NCBI GenBank assembly: GCA_020698575.1
Contig: CM036239.1
Coordinates: forward strand, 13,707,263 to 13,771,262
DNA: 64,000 nt
Direction of reading: 5' to 3'
Source of the DNA: Bostrychus sinensis
Lineage: Eukaryota > Chordata > Actinopteri > Gobiiformes > Eleotridae
Shown: in pieces, positions 25,701 to 37,125 of the stretch
Layout of the letters: every line of letters begins with the position of its first letter
Numbering within the stretch: the first letter of the stretch is position 1
Translations under genes and position numbers: made by a program
Notes under the pieces: generated by a model
The model's database searches: none
Told to the model about the DNA's origin: nothing
What the model saw: the letters and a program-made list of their open reading frames with translations, nothing else

Positions 25701-28700
25701 GAGTCACCTGTGACACCCCAGATGACCCATCCATCCATCCATCTTCTTCCGCTTTATCCGGGGCCGGGTCGCGGAGGCAGCAGTCTAAGCAGGGACACCC
25801 AGACATCCCTCTCCCCGGACACTTCCTCCAGCTCCTCAGGAGGAACCCCAAGGCGTTCCCAGGCCAGCCGAGAGACATAGTCCCTCCAGCGTGTCCTAGG
25901 TCTTCCCCAGGGCCTCCTCCCGGTGGGACATGCCCGGAACACCTCCCCAGGGAGGCGTCCAGGAGGCATCCGGAACAGATGCCCGAGCCACCTCAGCTGG
26001 CTCCTCTCGATGTGGAGGAGCAGCGGCTCTACTCCGAGCTCCTCCCGGGTAACCGAGCTCCTCACCCTATCTCTAAGGGAGCGCCCAGCCACCCTGCGGA
26101 GGAAACTCATTTCGGCCGCTTGTATCCGGGATCTTGTCCTTTCGGTCATGACCCAAAGCTCATGACCATAGGTGAGAGTAGGAACGTAGATCGACCGGTA
26201 AATCGAGAGCTTCGCCTTTCGACTCAGCTCTTTCTTCACCACAACAGACCGATACAACAACCGCATTACTGCAGACGCTGCACCGATCCGCCTGTCGATC
26301 TCACGCTCCATCCTTCCCTCACTCGTGAACAAGACCCCAAGATACTTAAACTCCTCCACTTGAGGCAGGAACTCTCCTCCAACCTGGAGAGGGCAAGCCA
26401 CCCTTTTCCGGTCGAGAACCATGGCCTCGGACTTGGAGGTGCTGATTCCCATCCCAGCCGCTTCACACTCGGCTGCAAACCGTCCCAGTGCACACTGAAG
26501 GTCCTGGTTTGATGAAGCCAACAGGACAACATCATCCGCAAAAAGCAGAGATGAAATCCTGTGGTCCCCAAACCCGACACCCTCCGGCCCCTGGCTGCGC
26601 CTAGAAATTCTGTCCATAAAAATTATGAACAGAACCGGTGACAAAGGGCAGCCCTGCCGGAGTCCAACATGCACCGGAAACAGGTCTGACTTACAACCGG
26701 CAATGCGAACCAAACTCCTGCTCCGGTCATACAGGGACCGGACAGCCCTTAACAAAGGGCCCCGGACCCCATACTCCCAGAGCACCCCCCAAAGGACGCT
26801 ACGAGGGACACGGTCGAACGCCTTCTCCAGGTCCACAAAGCACATGTGGACTGGTTGGGCGAACTCCCATGAACCCTCGAGCACCCGATAGAGGGTATAG
26901 AGCTGGTCCACTGTTCCACGGCCAGGACGAAAACCGCATTGTTCCTCCTGAATCCGAGGTTCGACTATCGGCCGAATTCTCCTCTCCAGTACTCTGGAAT
27001 AGACTTTCCCGGGGAGGCTGAGAAGTGTGATCCCCCTGTAGTTGGAACACACCCTCCGGTCCCCCTTCTTGAAAAGAGGGACCACCACCCCGGTCTGCCA
27101 GTCCAGAGGCACTGTCCCCGACCGCCACGCGATGTTGCAGAGACGTGTCAGCCATGACAGCCCCACAACATCCAGAGACTTGAGGTACTCAGGGCGAATC
27201 TCATCCACACCCGGTGCCTTGCCACCGAGGAGCTTTTTAACCACCTCGATGACTTCAGCCCGGGCAATGGATGAATCCTCCTCCGAGTCCCCAACCTCTG
27301 CTTCCTCAACGGAAGACGTGTCGGCGGGATTGAGGAGATTCTCAAAGTATTCCTTCCACCGCCCGACAACATCCCCAGTCGAGGTCAACAGCTCCCCACC
27401 CTCACTGTAAACAGTGTTGGTGAAGAACTGCTTCCCTCTCCTGAGGCGGCGGACGGTTTGCCAGAATCTCTTTGAGGCCGACCGATAGTCCTCCTCCATG
27501 GCCTCCCCGAACTCCTCCCAGACCCGAGTTTTTGCCTCTACAACCGCCCGGGCCGCCGCACGCTTGGCCTGCCGGTACCCGTCGGCTGCCTCGGGAGTCC
27601 CACAAGCCAGCCAGGCTCGATAGGACTCCTTCTTCAGCCTGACGGCATCCCTTACTTCCGGTGCCCCAGATGACCCACCAGAGGTAATATATTCCGGGGT
27701 CATCTGAGGCTCTGCTCCTTTTTCTCTTCTCGCGTGCAGTTCAAAGACACGTGCGTGTGTTTGCTTTACAAACGTTTTACTTTCTGGTCGCTGGAAGCCC
27801 CGTGACCGTGTCGGTCGGAGCAGCGGAGTTCCGCCCTCCAGGGGCTGCGACGATTATTCTTCGTTGGAGGACTGGACCTGTCGAGGTAACTGACTAGACC
27901 CGAGCCCTTGTTGGTGACGGCAGCGTTCGCGCCCCCTCTCCCATCTTGCGGAGTCTAGTGTATTTTGTTTCAGTATCTGGTAGCGCGGTTGCTGTTTGTA
28001 GCCCGCCTTCTCCGAGTGTTTGTCGCCTCGACGTACTCTCTTGAGCTACTTCGTGGTAGGTTTTTGTTCTGCTTGCTTATAGTGCACTACACCTGCCGTG
28101 TTAGCGACAGTTAGCCTCTTCTGGTGACGGCTGTGTTCGCGCCCCCTCTCCCAGATTTGGCGTCTTTTTGCTTTTGTAATGATATCACAATAATTGTGCT
28201 GACTTTTGGCTTTTGTTTTAGATTGGTTTAGGCTGACAGTACGCCTCTACTGGTGACGGCAGCGTTCGCGCCCCCTCTCCCAGTCTTGGCTTTTCCTTTT
28301 GTGAACAGTTTTACCGCTATTGAGCGGAGCAAGCCCTGTGGCTCTTGATTTTGATTGAAGTGGCCTACAGCTGAAGGTGTTTTCGTCATTAACCTCTACT
28401 GGTGACGGCAGCGTTCGCGCCCCCTCTCCCAGCCTTGGCGTTTTCCTTTTGTAATAAGCTACCACTGTTACATTGACACGTGGTTTGATTAAAGTGGACT
28501 GCACTTAACACTGTTAGTGACAGCTGACCTCTACCGGTGACGGCAGCGTTTGCGCCCCCTCTCCCAGCCTAACCCTGCGCTCTGGTGCCACTGCATTTGC
28601 GGTCTTTATCTGCTTCCTCAGCTGAGGCAGTCACTGGGCAGAACATGGACGGCTCCCACTGCTGTGTGGCTTGTGGGGCTGCGCTTCAGGCGGACGATGG

Positions 28701-31700
28701 CCACGATCTGTGCCCGGCCTGCCTTGGTCCCAAACACTTGAGGGAGGCGTTGTCAGACAATCCGTGCATGAATTGTAGCTACATGCCACGTACACTGAGG
28801 ATGACTAGGATGGCACAGCTGTCCGCATGCGGGAGTGACCTGCCCCCCTCAGGACAGGTGGTCTTGGCGTCGTCTAGGCGTTCCAAGCGTCTGAGTGATC
28901 TCACAGTTGTGACGCCCCCTCCCAGGAAGAGGGTCAAGTCCAAGGGCCATGGGCTCTCCTCAAGAGTTGAACAGTTGTCTGCCGAGTTGGCTGAGATGAG
29001 GTCTCTTTTCCAGGCTCAGCAGCCAGAAACTCCCACAGACGGGGCGGGGTTCTCTACTCCACCCATGCCTGTCTTGGCCCCGGAGGACGATGTCATCTCC
29101 CTGGCCGCCTCGGCCTCTCATTTTCGGGACGAGGAGGTGGAGCAGACCTCTCGAGCTTCAGAAGCTGGTTCGTTCTCTCCTGCTCAGAGCTCAATTAGTG
29201 ATGCGGGGGATACTTCCATGCACACTGTTATGCGCATGGCTTTGGATCGCCTGCGGGTGGAGGTCCCCCAGCAGGATGAGTCTACCCCTGGCAGCGCCTT
29301 CTTCAGGCGTGGACGGGCTCCTCCGGTCTTCACTGTTCCCCCTTCTGAGGAGTACCTGAGGGAATTACACACCTGTTGGAGAGATCCCAGTGCCCTTTCA
29401 CGTCTTTCAGCTGATGGTCGGGTGTTGGCAGCGATGCACAACCCTGCCGGTGCTGGCTTGGATCGCATGCCCGCTGTTGAACCAGCCATTGCTTCCCTCA
29501 TTGTTTCACCTGAGGAGGCCCTGCGTCTGACTGTGAGGTGCCCCCGACCCCAGTGTCGTGTCACAGATGACTTCATTACGCGGGCTTATAATGCTGGTGC
29601 GTGTGCCGGCCGCCTGGGTAACTCTCTGGCGCACCTCATGTTTGCGCTCTCTGCTTCCCTGCAGGACGGCAGCGCTGCAGCTGCCTCTGTTGGGTTTAGT
29701 GATGCAGCACTGCAAGCTTTTGCCCTGATGACAAGGGAACTTGGGCGGGTGATGTCCTTCCTTGTTCAGGCTCGCAGACAGGTCTGGCTAGCCTACCAGC
29801 TAGGCAGCCCCGAGCCCCGGGCACTAGCCGTCGCCCCCCCAGGGCCCCTAGAGGCCGTGAGGCTAAGAGGTGAGGCCGTCCCAGCAGCAGCTCAGTTACT
29901 GGACTGCTCACGCGTCAGACCCTTGGGTGGTTGCCACCTTGACCCATGGGTACAGACTGCAGTTCCGACGCCGGCCCCCTATTTCAGGTCGGGTCAAAAT
30001 GACCATCATTGGCGACCCGGCAAAAGCTCTAGCGCTGGATCGGGAGTTATCCGCCCTCCTGGCCAAAGGCGCAATCGAGGCTGTGGATCCTCTGCTGCAA
30101 CCCAGGGGCTACTATTCCACTTACTTCCTTGTGACCAAAAAGACTGGCGGATTTCGTCCAATCTTGGATCTGAGGGGACTCAATCGCTACATGAAAGTAT
30201 TGCCGTTCCATATGCTCACCACGAGGGAAGTCTTGGAAACCGTTGCCAGGGGGGAATGGTTCACATCCATAGACCTGAAGGACGCTTACTTTCATGTCCC
30301 CATCGTGCCAGAACACAGGCGCTTCCTCAGGTTCGCATATCGGGGTCGCCACTGGCAGTTCAGGGTGCTCCCATTCGGACTCTCTCTCTCTCTCCGAGGG
30401 TGTTCACCCGATGCGTGGCGGCGGCCCTCACCCCTTTGCAAGCCCGCGGCATGAAGATTTTGCCATATCTGGACGATTGGCTTCTTTGTGCGCCGTCCCA
30501 AACTTGTGCAACTCGAGACACAGGTTATCTTCTTTCCCATGTGGCCCAGTTAGGCCTCAAGGTCAATCTGGAGAAGAGCTGCCTGACTCCTTCTCAGACA
30601 GCAACCTTCATTGGTGTGGCTCTAGACACGACCTCAATGGTTGCTCGTCTGTCGTGTCGTCGGATAGACGACATACTCCTTTTAATCCGTCGCTTCAGAC
30701 TGGGCAGACGGCTCCCATATGTCACTTTCCTACAACTCCTGGGCAAGTTGACCTCTGTCATACGTGTGGTACCTCTCGGCTTGCTATTTCTGCGCCCCCT
30801 GCAGAGGTGGCTGAACAGTTTTCACTTGGATGCGGGACGACACAGGCGTCGGCTGCTCAGAGTGACACGACGGTGTCTCCGTGCCCTGGAGCCATGGAGG
30901 GACAGGGCTTATATGTCCCGGGGTGTCCCCATGGGTTCTGTTACATGCCGAAGGGAGGTTGTCACCACAGATGCTTGTCCCACTGGGTGGGGCGCTGTGT
31001 GGCAGCACAAGGCCATTCAGGGGCGCTGGTCTGCAAAGGACTGCTCCGAACATATCAATGTGTTGGAGCTACGGGCCGTGCATCTAGCTCTCAGGCATTT
31101 TCTGCCATACCTGAGAGGAAGGCATGTGCTTGTACGGTCGGACAACACCTCGGCTGTCTATCACATCAACCACCAAGGGGGCACCAGGTCAGCACGTCTC
31201 CTGGAAGTGTCTCAGGACCTTCTGACGTGGGCAGCCCCCCATCTGTCCAGCCTGAGGGCGATGTATTTACCAGGGGAGAGCAACCAGCTGGCAGACGCTC
31301 TCTCTCGCTGGGTTCCCTTGCAGGGAGAGTGGTGCCTTCACCCAGAGGTGGTGCACACAATTTGGAGCCTCTTTGGCCGAGCAGAGGTAGATCTCTTTGC
31401 TTCAGAGGGGTCGACTCATTGTCCCCTATGGTTCTCCCTCAAAGGGACAGCGGGCCCCCTAGGTCAGGATGCACTGGCACATCCTTGGCCTCGGGGCCTC
31501 TTGTACGCTTTCCCCCCACTCCCTCTGATTTTGCCAACTCTTCAGAGGGTCCTTCAGGAGGGTCACAGGCTGCTGCTGGTGGCCCCCCTCTGGCCAGCGC
31601 GGCCTTGGTACCCGTTGCTGCACAGTCTCTGTCACGGCATGCCATGGCGCCTCCCAGACAGACAGGATCTGCTGTCCCAGTTGGGGGGCAGAGTCTGGCA

Positions 31701-34700
31701 TCCCAATCCTCAACGCCTCCAGCTGTGGGTCTGGCCACTGGAGGGCCCGGGCTGCAGCTGATTGGCTGCACGGACCCTGTCAGACGAACTATTTTAAATG
31801 CCAGAGCGTCTTCCACTCGTCGGCAGTATGAAAACAGGTGGAAGCTGTTTTCGCGGTGGTGTGTTGGCCGCAGTGAGGACCCTGTGTCCTGCTCGGTGTC
31901 CGTTATCTTGGAGTTCCTCCAGTCTCTCTTTGATGAGGGTCGGTCTCCCTCCACGCTTAAGGTGTATGTTGCAGCAATATCTTGCCATCATGCTAGAGTT
32001 GACAGTGGCAAAGTGGGGGGCCACAACCTGGTGTCTCTTTTTCTGAGGGGAGCTCGTAGGCTGTGCCCACCGGCAGTCCCACGCGCCCCTGTGTGGGACC
32101 TGCCCCTGGTGCTGGATGCTCTGTGCCATCGGCGCAGGCTTCGCTCAAATGGCTGTCTTGTAAAACTGCGTTCTTGCTAGCCATTGTTTCTGCAAAGCGG
32201 GTTAGCGAGTTGCATGCCCTTTCTGTCAGCTCCTCATGTCTCAGATGGAGCCCGGATGGGTCTGGCGTCACACTTTGGCCGAATCCAGCTTTCGTTCCGA
32301 AAGTGTTGTCCCAGTCACACTGTAACCAGCCTCTGACACTGGCGCAGTTTGTGCCTCCCCCTGGAGAGGGTGCGGACAGGCTGGAGTTGTTGTGTCCGTT
32401 GAGGTCACTGAGGGCATATATTGCAGCTACAGCAGCTATAAGAAAATCGGACCAGCTGTTTTTATGTTATGGGGGTCCTAAAATGGGCTGCCCTCTTTCC
32501 AGGCAGTGCCTTTCCCATTGGGTTGTTGCAGTCATTCGCCATGCCTATAGGGCAGGACGCTACTCCCTGCCATCTGGTGTGCGGTGCCATTCCACCAGGA
32601 GTGTCTCTACATCATGGGCTGTTATGAGGGGTTCTGCTGGGAGCCATATGTGCTGCCGCCTCATGGGCATCACCGAGCACGTTTACACGATTCTACAACG
32701 TGAACGTCGCCACCCCTCATCCACTTGGTGTGGTTCTCCTGCCGGAGTCCTCTGGGTCTACTCAGTGAGGTAGGAACTCAGGATTCCTTGTGACTTTGCT
32801 GGCATTAGTTATTCAGTGCTTTGCAGCACCGCCCTCTGGCGGTCAGGAGGGATGAAATAGAACGAAAGTTACGTATGTAACTACGGTTCTATGAATCCCG
32901 GATGACCGCCAGAGATTCTCTGTCACTCAGAATCCTTTCCTTCCTGCGAGAAGATTCTGAAGGAGCAGAGCCTCAGATGACCCCGGAATATATTACCTCT
33001 GGTGGGTCATCTGGGGTGTCACAGGTGACTCTGTTGGTATAATTACTCGAACTGCGCATGCGCAAAGGGTACATTCAGTGCTTTCAGCACCGCCCTCTGG
33101 CGGTCATCCGGGATTCATAGAACCGTAGTTACATACGTAACTTTCGTTTTATAGTTCCCATTAAAAAAAGTGAAAATTCTACCAAAAATCACTTAATTTT
33201 TACCAAATATGAACCAGACAAAGCTACAACTGTGTCACTGGAGGATGTTTGGATAAAGCATATATACACACAATATTTCTAATCAAAAACACAAAATGTA
33301 CATTGTTTTTAACTGTTTTTGTTGCTTTACTGCTCTGTGTTGGTAGTAAACTTTCTCTTTCAGCACATGGCATGTTTCAGAGTCAGTGAGTACCCCAGTT
33401 AACGATTAAATTAGTTAACGATTATTTCAATAATCAATTATAATTGATTAATCTGATTAGCTGTTGCAGCCCTATATAGAATTAATAAATTAAATGAATG
33501 AAAATCAGAAACACACTAGTGTGTAGACAAAAATGCATAGTATGTGAGGGGACTCTCTCTATATTTAGTTCTACATTTAATACAATCATCCGACACTCTA
33601 TTCAATGCTGTCACACACCATATTTCTCTAACTGGGTCTTGGGCTGTTTGATTAAAAGGCCACAGACGAGGGAGTCTCGTCATCCCTCACCATCACATTA
33701 AATGCTTATTACCCCCTTGCTTACACTTGCTTCCCACACAATATTCAGTTCTACTGCTAACAAGAACACATCAACACTACAAAAAAATGGAGGAGCAGAG
33801 CATCCTCTATCATGAACCTGACTTTCCCCTGAGAAAAAAGGCCACAGCCTCAAAGAAAGAACAATAGGCTAAAATGCGGCTTCTTCTCAGAGGCTGCAAG
33901 ACAGAAGAACCCATGCTGCTGGAGTGACAGCATTTGTTCACCTGTGTTATTGCATGTTGAATAACAGTAAATGCACCTCTAACCATGTAAATATAGTGGT
34001 ATTACTAACCAATATAATATGTAAGCTCCCATTGTTTTTATCTGAGTTGTTTTATTTTGTGAACCTTGAATGTCTTCTTCCAGAAAGCACCAAAAGCACT
34101 TAGGGTAGAGTTAGACCACTTAGTGGAAGTAACAATTATAGTGGCCCCATGTATCATTATTATGTCTGCTATAAAGGTTTAGGTATATATCATATCCTGT
34201 CCACTCACCGATCCTCTTCCATGGCTTGGAGAAACTCTGCACTTTTCTTTTGCCTGCACAAACCCAGAGGAAAATGCAGCGTAAGTAACAAGCACCACAG
34301 TGTCCACACACACAGCCAACAAGTTAAGTCTCACCGATTGTTGTCCAGGAGCATGTTGTCAACGCGACAAGTAATGTCATCCTCAGCTTGTCGTACTTTC
34401 TCTAACACCAGCAGCCTTTCTGCTTCCAGAGCTCTCTGCTGCAGACTGAGGCCTTCGTCTAGACGCTCTTGCTCCTAAATATTACAGGACAGACTCATTT
34501 GCCATTTATACTTTCAAGTCAATAAGGAGAGAACTGCACTTTTGTTGTACTGAGTACCTGTCGGACAGAGTTGAGAATGTTTTCTTTGTGGGAGTTGTTC
34601 ATTAGTAAAAGCTCAGTGTGCTCCCTGTGTTTTTTCTCCAAATGTTGCTCAAAGGCCAGCTTTTCCTGCTGTTTCTGTTCCTTAAAACACAGAGACAAGC

Positions 34701-36941
34701 ACACAGTTTGTTGTGTTCTGACCAGACAGTGTGTATTAAAAAGCATCACTGTGGCCAGTTACTTACCTTTCTCTTCTCATAGTCACTAAATTTGTTCTGC
34801 ATAAAGAGGAAGGCATGAATGTTAGACATTAAACATTACCATTAGTTCTGGTCAACACAGCTGATAAGCACATTTGTGTTAAATTGTCTAATAAAGTAAT
34901 GTACCCGCCAGGCCTCCTCCAGGCCATCTAAACAGTCCATGTTGTCTTTGCCACTGTCATTCTCCAGCACCGGCAGGAGGTACTGGGAAGGTGGGCAGTA
35001 CTCCTCTCCCAGCTCTATATGATTAAACAACACCATTGTTAAAACAAACATGACTTCAGTCTGAATAAGAATTATCTGGTGAACTTGGTTTTTGTTTTAT
35101 AAAATCTGTAGGAGCCAAAATGTACCACCCAGTGGGTGGCACTGTGGTTCTTATGTGCATGTGGAATGTTGTCAACACAAAGGGCCAAAAAAAGTTGCCC
35201 AGGTGCTGCTAGGTTTGGAGGTATATTGTTTCTTACCGTGACAACTGACTTGTATTGTGTATAACTTGTGGAATTAGTGTGGAATATAGGATTGGCTACA
35301 GGTATGCCAATAAAGAAACTGAGCACAATATTTGGATTGTTTTGTGGAGACTTGCGTTCAGGAAACCCTAAAAACTTAGCAGGAGGAGGCAAATAGTGTA
35401 GGACCGCTTCGCCTTTACAAAATCTAATGATGATATACATTGTATGTAAAAGGCTTACCAGAGCAGAGGAAGCGTTGAATGCTCTCTGTTCCTTCTGTAC
35501 ACACAGAGTCAGGTGGGTAAATCATCTTAGCAGCATCAAGAGTCAGACTCTGCCACAAAACAAAAAAAAGGCTTTTATAAAAACCACACAGTCTTTGTAA
35601 ATGTCTATGTTTATACAAAGTCCAACCTCTAAAGTTCGTATGAGAGCTACAGTTTTAGGAATCTGGGTGATGTGATTATCACTCAGATCCAGGGTGCGGA
35701 GGCTGCTCAGAGAGCCCACTGTGGACGGCAGCTCACGGAGATTATTACCTATTGAACATACACATAAATGTAAACTATTGCTAATTTGGCTTTGGGTTAT
35801 TGAAACTCAATTTGAACTTCCTACCTTTTAATATAAGAGTCTGCAGGAGCCGTAGTTCACCAATAGTGTCTGGTAGCACATTTAAATTGTTCTTCTCCAG
35901 ATTTAAAATCTAAAAAACAAAAGCATTGTTTGAAAGCTAAGTTTAACAAAGCTAAACTAATTCATAGCCCCTTGTACACACCCCCCAAAACTAAGTTTAC
36001 CTGCAGAGACACTAGTTTCCCAATGTCGTCTGGAAGTGATGTGAGTTTATTTTCATGCAAGTCCAACACCTTGACAGTAAAAGTACAAATTATCAAGCCA
36101 CAATTTCCATTTTATTAACAGTTTTGATACTGGTATGGTTTTGGCATGAATTTGAATGAATTATGCTGTCCATGAAATTAAGTTTATGTAAGTCTGTGTC
36201 AAAGGACTTCAGAAGACTATATCTTACTTTTTATTCATGTGGAGTGAAAGATGATGTCTGACAGCTTTAAACCACTAACTTCTTCATTTATATACAGCCT
36301 AATGCTTTTTACTGTACCTTTAAAGTGAGTAGACTGGTGATACTACATCCTTTAGGAACCACAGACCTTATTTCATTGCTGTGAAGTATCATGACCTATA
36401 ACAAAACAATTAATCACTGCATGTAAATATGCTTGAATAAATGAATACTTCAAATTAAAAGCATTTGTGCATAAAAATGCCCCATAGTTGATATCTTACA
36501 GGTTACCTTTTTCTGAAGCACCTTACAAATGGAAAAGGCGCTGGAAGGAATCTGTGACAGAACAGATGAACTTTAGAAACAAGCTAAAGTTCAAAATCCA
36601 TTTCTAAATATTAGAGTGGGATCAAAATTGTGTCCCCACATTACTGCATCTTTTACATCTTATTGGTATTATTTTTCCTTTATGGAAATTGGATAAATTA
36701 TGTGTCTACAAGCTGGTCATCAACCAACTAACCTCTGAAAGCTCACATGAAGATATGTCTAAGATATCATCTGCACCTGCCTCCTTGGACTGAAAAACAA
36801 ATCATAATCAGTTGTTGGGAGTGATTAAAAAAATTGCACAAATATCAATTCATTTTCACTGTTTTTCACCCGACACAGCAGATACTCCAGTCTCTTTTTG
36901 GCGTCTTCACTGGGCTTCTTCTTCTTAAAGAACAGAGGCAT
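22783..36941 (-). CDS. lrsam1: LRR, SAM and RING E3 ubiquitin ligase LRSAM1
   Basis: LRSAM1 is an E3 ligase that ubiquitinates TSG101 and takes part in endosomal sorting and in autophagy of bacteria; human mutations cause Charcot-Marie-Tooth disease type 2P. I read 24 coding exons, all in phase (2,211 nt, 736 residues; human 723). From 36,941 down: 36870-36941, 36733-36789, 36507-36551, 36318-36395, 36001-36069, 35825-35909, 35627-35748, 35459-35549, 34905-35014, 34767-34796, 34558-34680, 34335-34474, 34209-34253, 25416-25486, 25165-25264, 24989-25076, 24835-24909, 24460-24540, 24106-24201, 23883-23981, 23671-23802, 23452-23518, 23060-23271, 22783-22905. Leucine-rich repeats occupy about residues 60-190, a coiled coil about 255-555 and a SAM domain about 560-625. 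PSAP motifs lie at 644-650 and 675-678. The C3HC4 RING uses C689, C692, C704, H706, C710, C713, C720 and C723. The intron 34209/25486 holds an 8-kb transposon nest. Confidence 0.97.
25730..27663 (-). mobile_element. 5'-truncated Rex3/RTE-type LINE
   Basis: The minus strand encodes about 635 residues of a non-LTR reverse transcriptase, open throughout. Visible are CGFRPGRGTVDQLYTLYRVL, FVDLEKAFDRVPR, LRQGCPLSPVLFIIFMDRIS and the catalytic LLFADDVVLLA, then a C-terminal region with SQLRWLGHLFRM. The 3' end is a short CATC repeat (GATG on its own strand), as in fish Rex3/RTE. The element is flanked by perfect 14-bp duplications CCCCAGATGACCCA (25,716-25,729 and 27,664-27,677). The endonuclease domain is absent, so it was truncated on insertion. 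The open frame runs into DIRS sequence at its start, so its first dozen codons are not LINE-encoded. The intact frame suggests a recent insertion. Confidence 0.9.
27913..28566 (+). repeat. Five iterated motifs in the DIRS leader
   Basis: GGTGACGGCAGCGTTCGCGC, continuing into CCCCTCTCCCA, recurs at 27,913, 28,123, 28,252, 28,401 and 28,536. The core is near-identical and spacing is 129-210 bp. Sequence between copies is also weakly repeated (TTTTCCTTTTGT, TTGATTAAAGTGG), so these are diverged tandem repeats of about 140 bp with one conserved block. They end just upstream of the Gag start. Confidence 0.88.
28645..29870 (+). pseudogene. DIRS Gag-like ORF
   Basis: The ATG at 28,645 opens a frame with two CxxC pairs near its start (CCVACG, CPAC), a basic segment PPPRKRVKSK, and an acidic/serine-rich middle. 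The position and this composition fit the poorly conserved Gag of DIRS elements. The same frame stays open to 31,761 without a stop, but the protein it gives between about 29,870 and 30,380 is not RT; RT is in the next frame there. Confidence 0.65.
29870..31761 (+). pseudogene. DIRS reverse transcriptase, RNase H and methyltransferase-like region, frameshifted
   Basis: The RT N-terminal half lies in one frame (GGFRPILDLRGLNRYMKVLP, WFTSIDLKDAYFHVPI, RVLPFGL). Just after PFGL, in a run of seven CT units at about 30,380-30,394, the homology moves to another frame. That frame carries the catalytic box ILPYLDDWLL, RNase H (VVTTDACPTGWGA, INVLELRAVHLAL, VLVRSDNTSAV, SNQLADALSR) and a region with FASEGSTHCPLWFSL and LLYAFPPLPLI, which resembles the methyltransferase-like domain of DIRS. 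A two-base change in the CT run breaks the enzyme. Confidence 0.82.
31750..32773 (+). pseudogene. DIRS tyrosine recombinase, frameshifted
   Basis: The N-terminal part (SSTRRQYENRWKLFSRWC, SPSTLKVYVAAISCHHA) lies in one frame up to about 32,130. The catalytic part then moves to a second frame (FLLAIVSAKRVSELHALSV, containing the first catalytic Arg region). Near 32,615-32,640 it moves to a third frame, which carries ICAAASWASPSTFTRFYNVN with the expected catalytic Tyr. Two frameshifts therefore separate the active-site residues, so this copy cannot integrate by itself. Confidence 0.8.
32824..32914 (+). repeat. DIRS internal complementary region
   Basis: Bases 32,824-32,863 are the reverse complement of the left end of the DIRS element (from 25,608), and 32,861-32,914 the reverse complement of its right end (to 33,148). 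They overlap on AAC. In the DIRS model this region templates joining of the two ends. Confidence 0.9.
32950..33148 (-). repeat. Right inverted terminal repeat of the DIRS element
   Basis: The segment is the reverse complement of the left end, including GAGTCACCTGTGACACCCCA and GAACTGCGCATGCGC (read in either direction). It has an extra outer extension of about 25 bases that contains GTTACATACGTAAC. It preserves the uninterrupted version of the sequence into which the LINE inserted on the left. Confidence 0.92.
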
Positions 36942-37125
36942 CTTGGCTGTTGACTGACCTAAGTGCTGATATCTGTTGTTGAACACCAACAGATTCCCCA
37001 TAAGAACATTATTTTTATAGCAGCAAGCAACAACGGCCAAGAAACATAGACCCAAAAGTGCTATTTATGTCAAAATCGCCCATATACTTTGACTTTGGAA
37101 AGTGCGGAAACATTTACATTGATGA

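Larger units (their letters stand above)
25608..33148 (+). mobile_element. DIRS-type tyrosine-recombinase retrotransposon
   Basis: DIRS elements replicate through RNA but integrate with a tyrosine recombinase. This copy has inverted terminal repeats (25,608-27,740 with the LINE removed; 32,950-33,148). It also has an internal complementary region (32,824-32,914) and a Gag, RT/RNase H/methyltransferase-like and recombinase gene order. The left end begins GTT and the right end finishes GTT. The internal region joins the complements of both ends over a shared AAC, as expected for DIRS circle formation. There is no target duplication. Frameshifts in RT and recombinase make the copy defective. Without the LINE it is about 5.6 kb. 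Confidence 0.92.
25503..33474. mobile_element. Outer hAT element, host of a DIRS retrotransposon
   Basis: TAGGGCTGCAAC at 25,503 and its exact inverse GTTGCAGCCCTA ending at 33,474 are flanked by perfect 8-bp duplications TATAGAAT (25,495-25,502 and 33,475-33,482). Without the DIRS insert the element is only about 430 bp, so it is non-autonomous. It lies in an lrsam1 intron, 16 bp from the exon ending at 25,486. Confidence 0.9.

Noticed and set aside
25754..27703. A 649-codon frame read as a host gene beginning MTPEYITSGG
   Set aside because: It is the reverse transcriptase of the Rex3-like LINE. Its first dozen codons come from the DIRS terminal repeat beyond the LINE boundary at 27,663.
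27913..28566. CRISPR-like repeat-spacer array
   Set aside because: The host is a vertebrate, spacers are 100-180 bp and related to each other, and the block lies inside a retrotransposon leader.
28585..31761. A single 1,058-residue protein
   Set aside because: The frame merges Gag with the second half of RT only because of the CT-run frameshift. The middle section is not RT in this frame.
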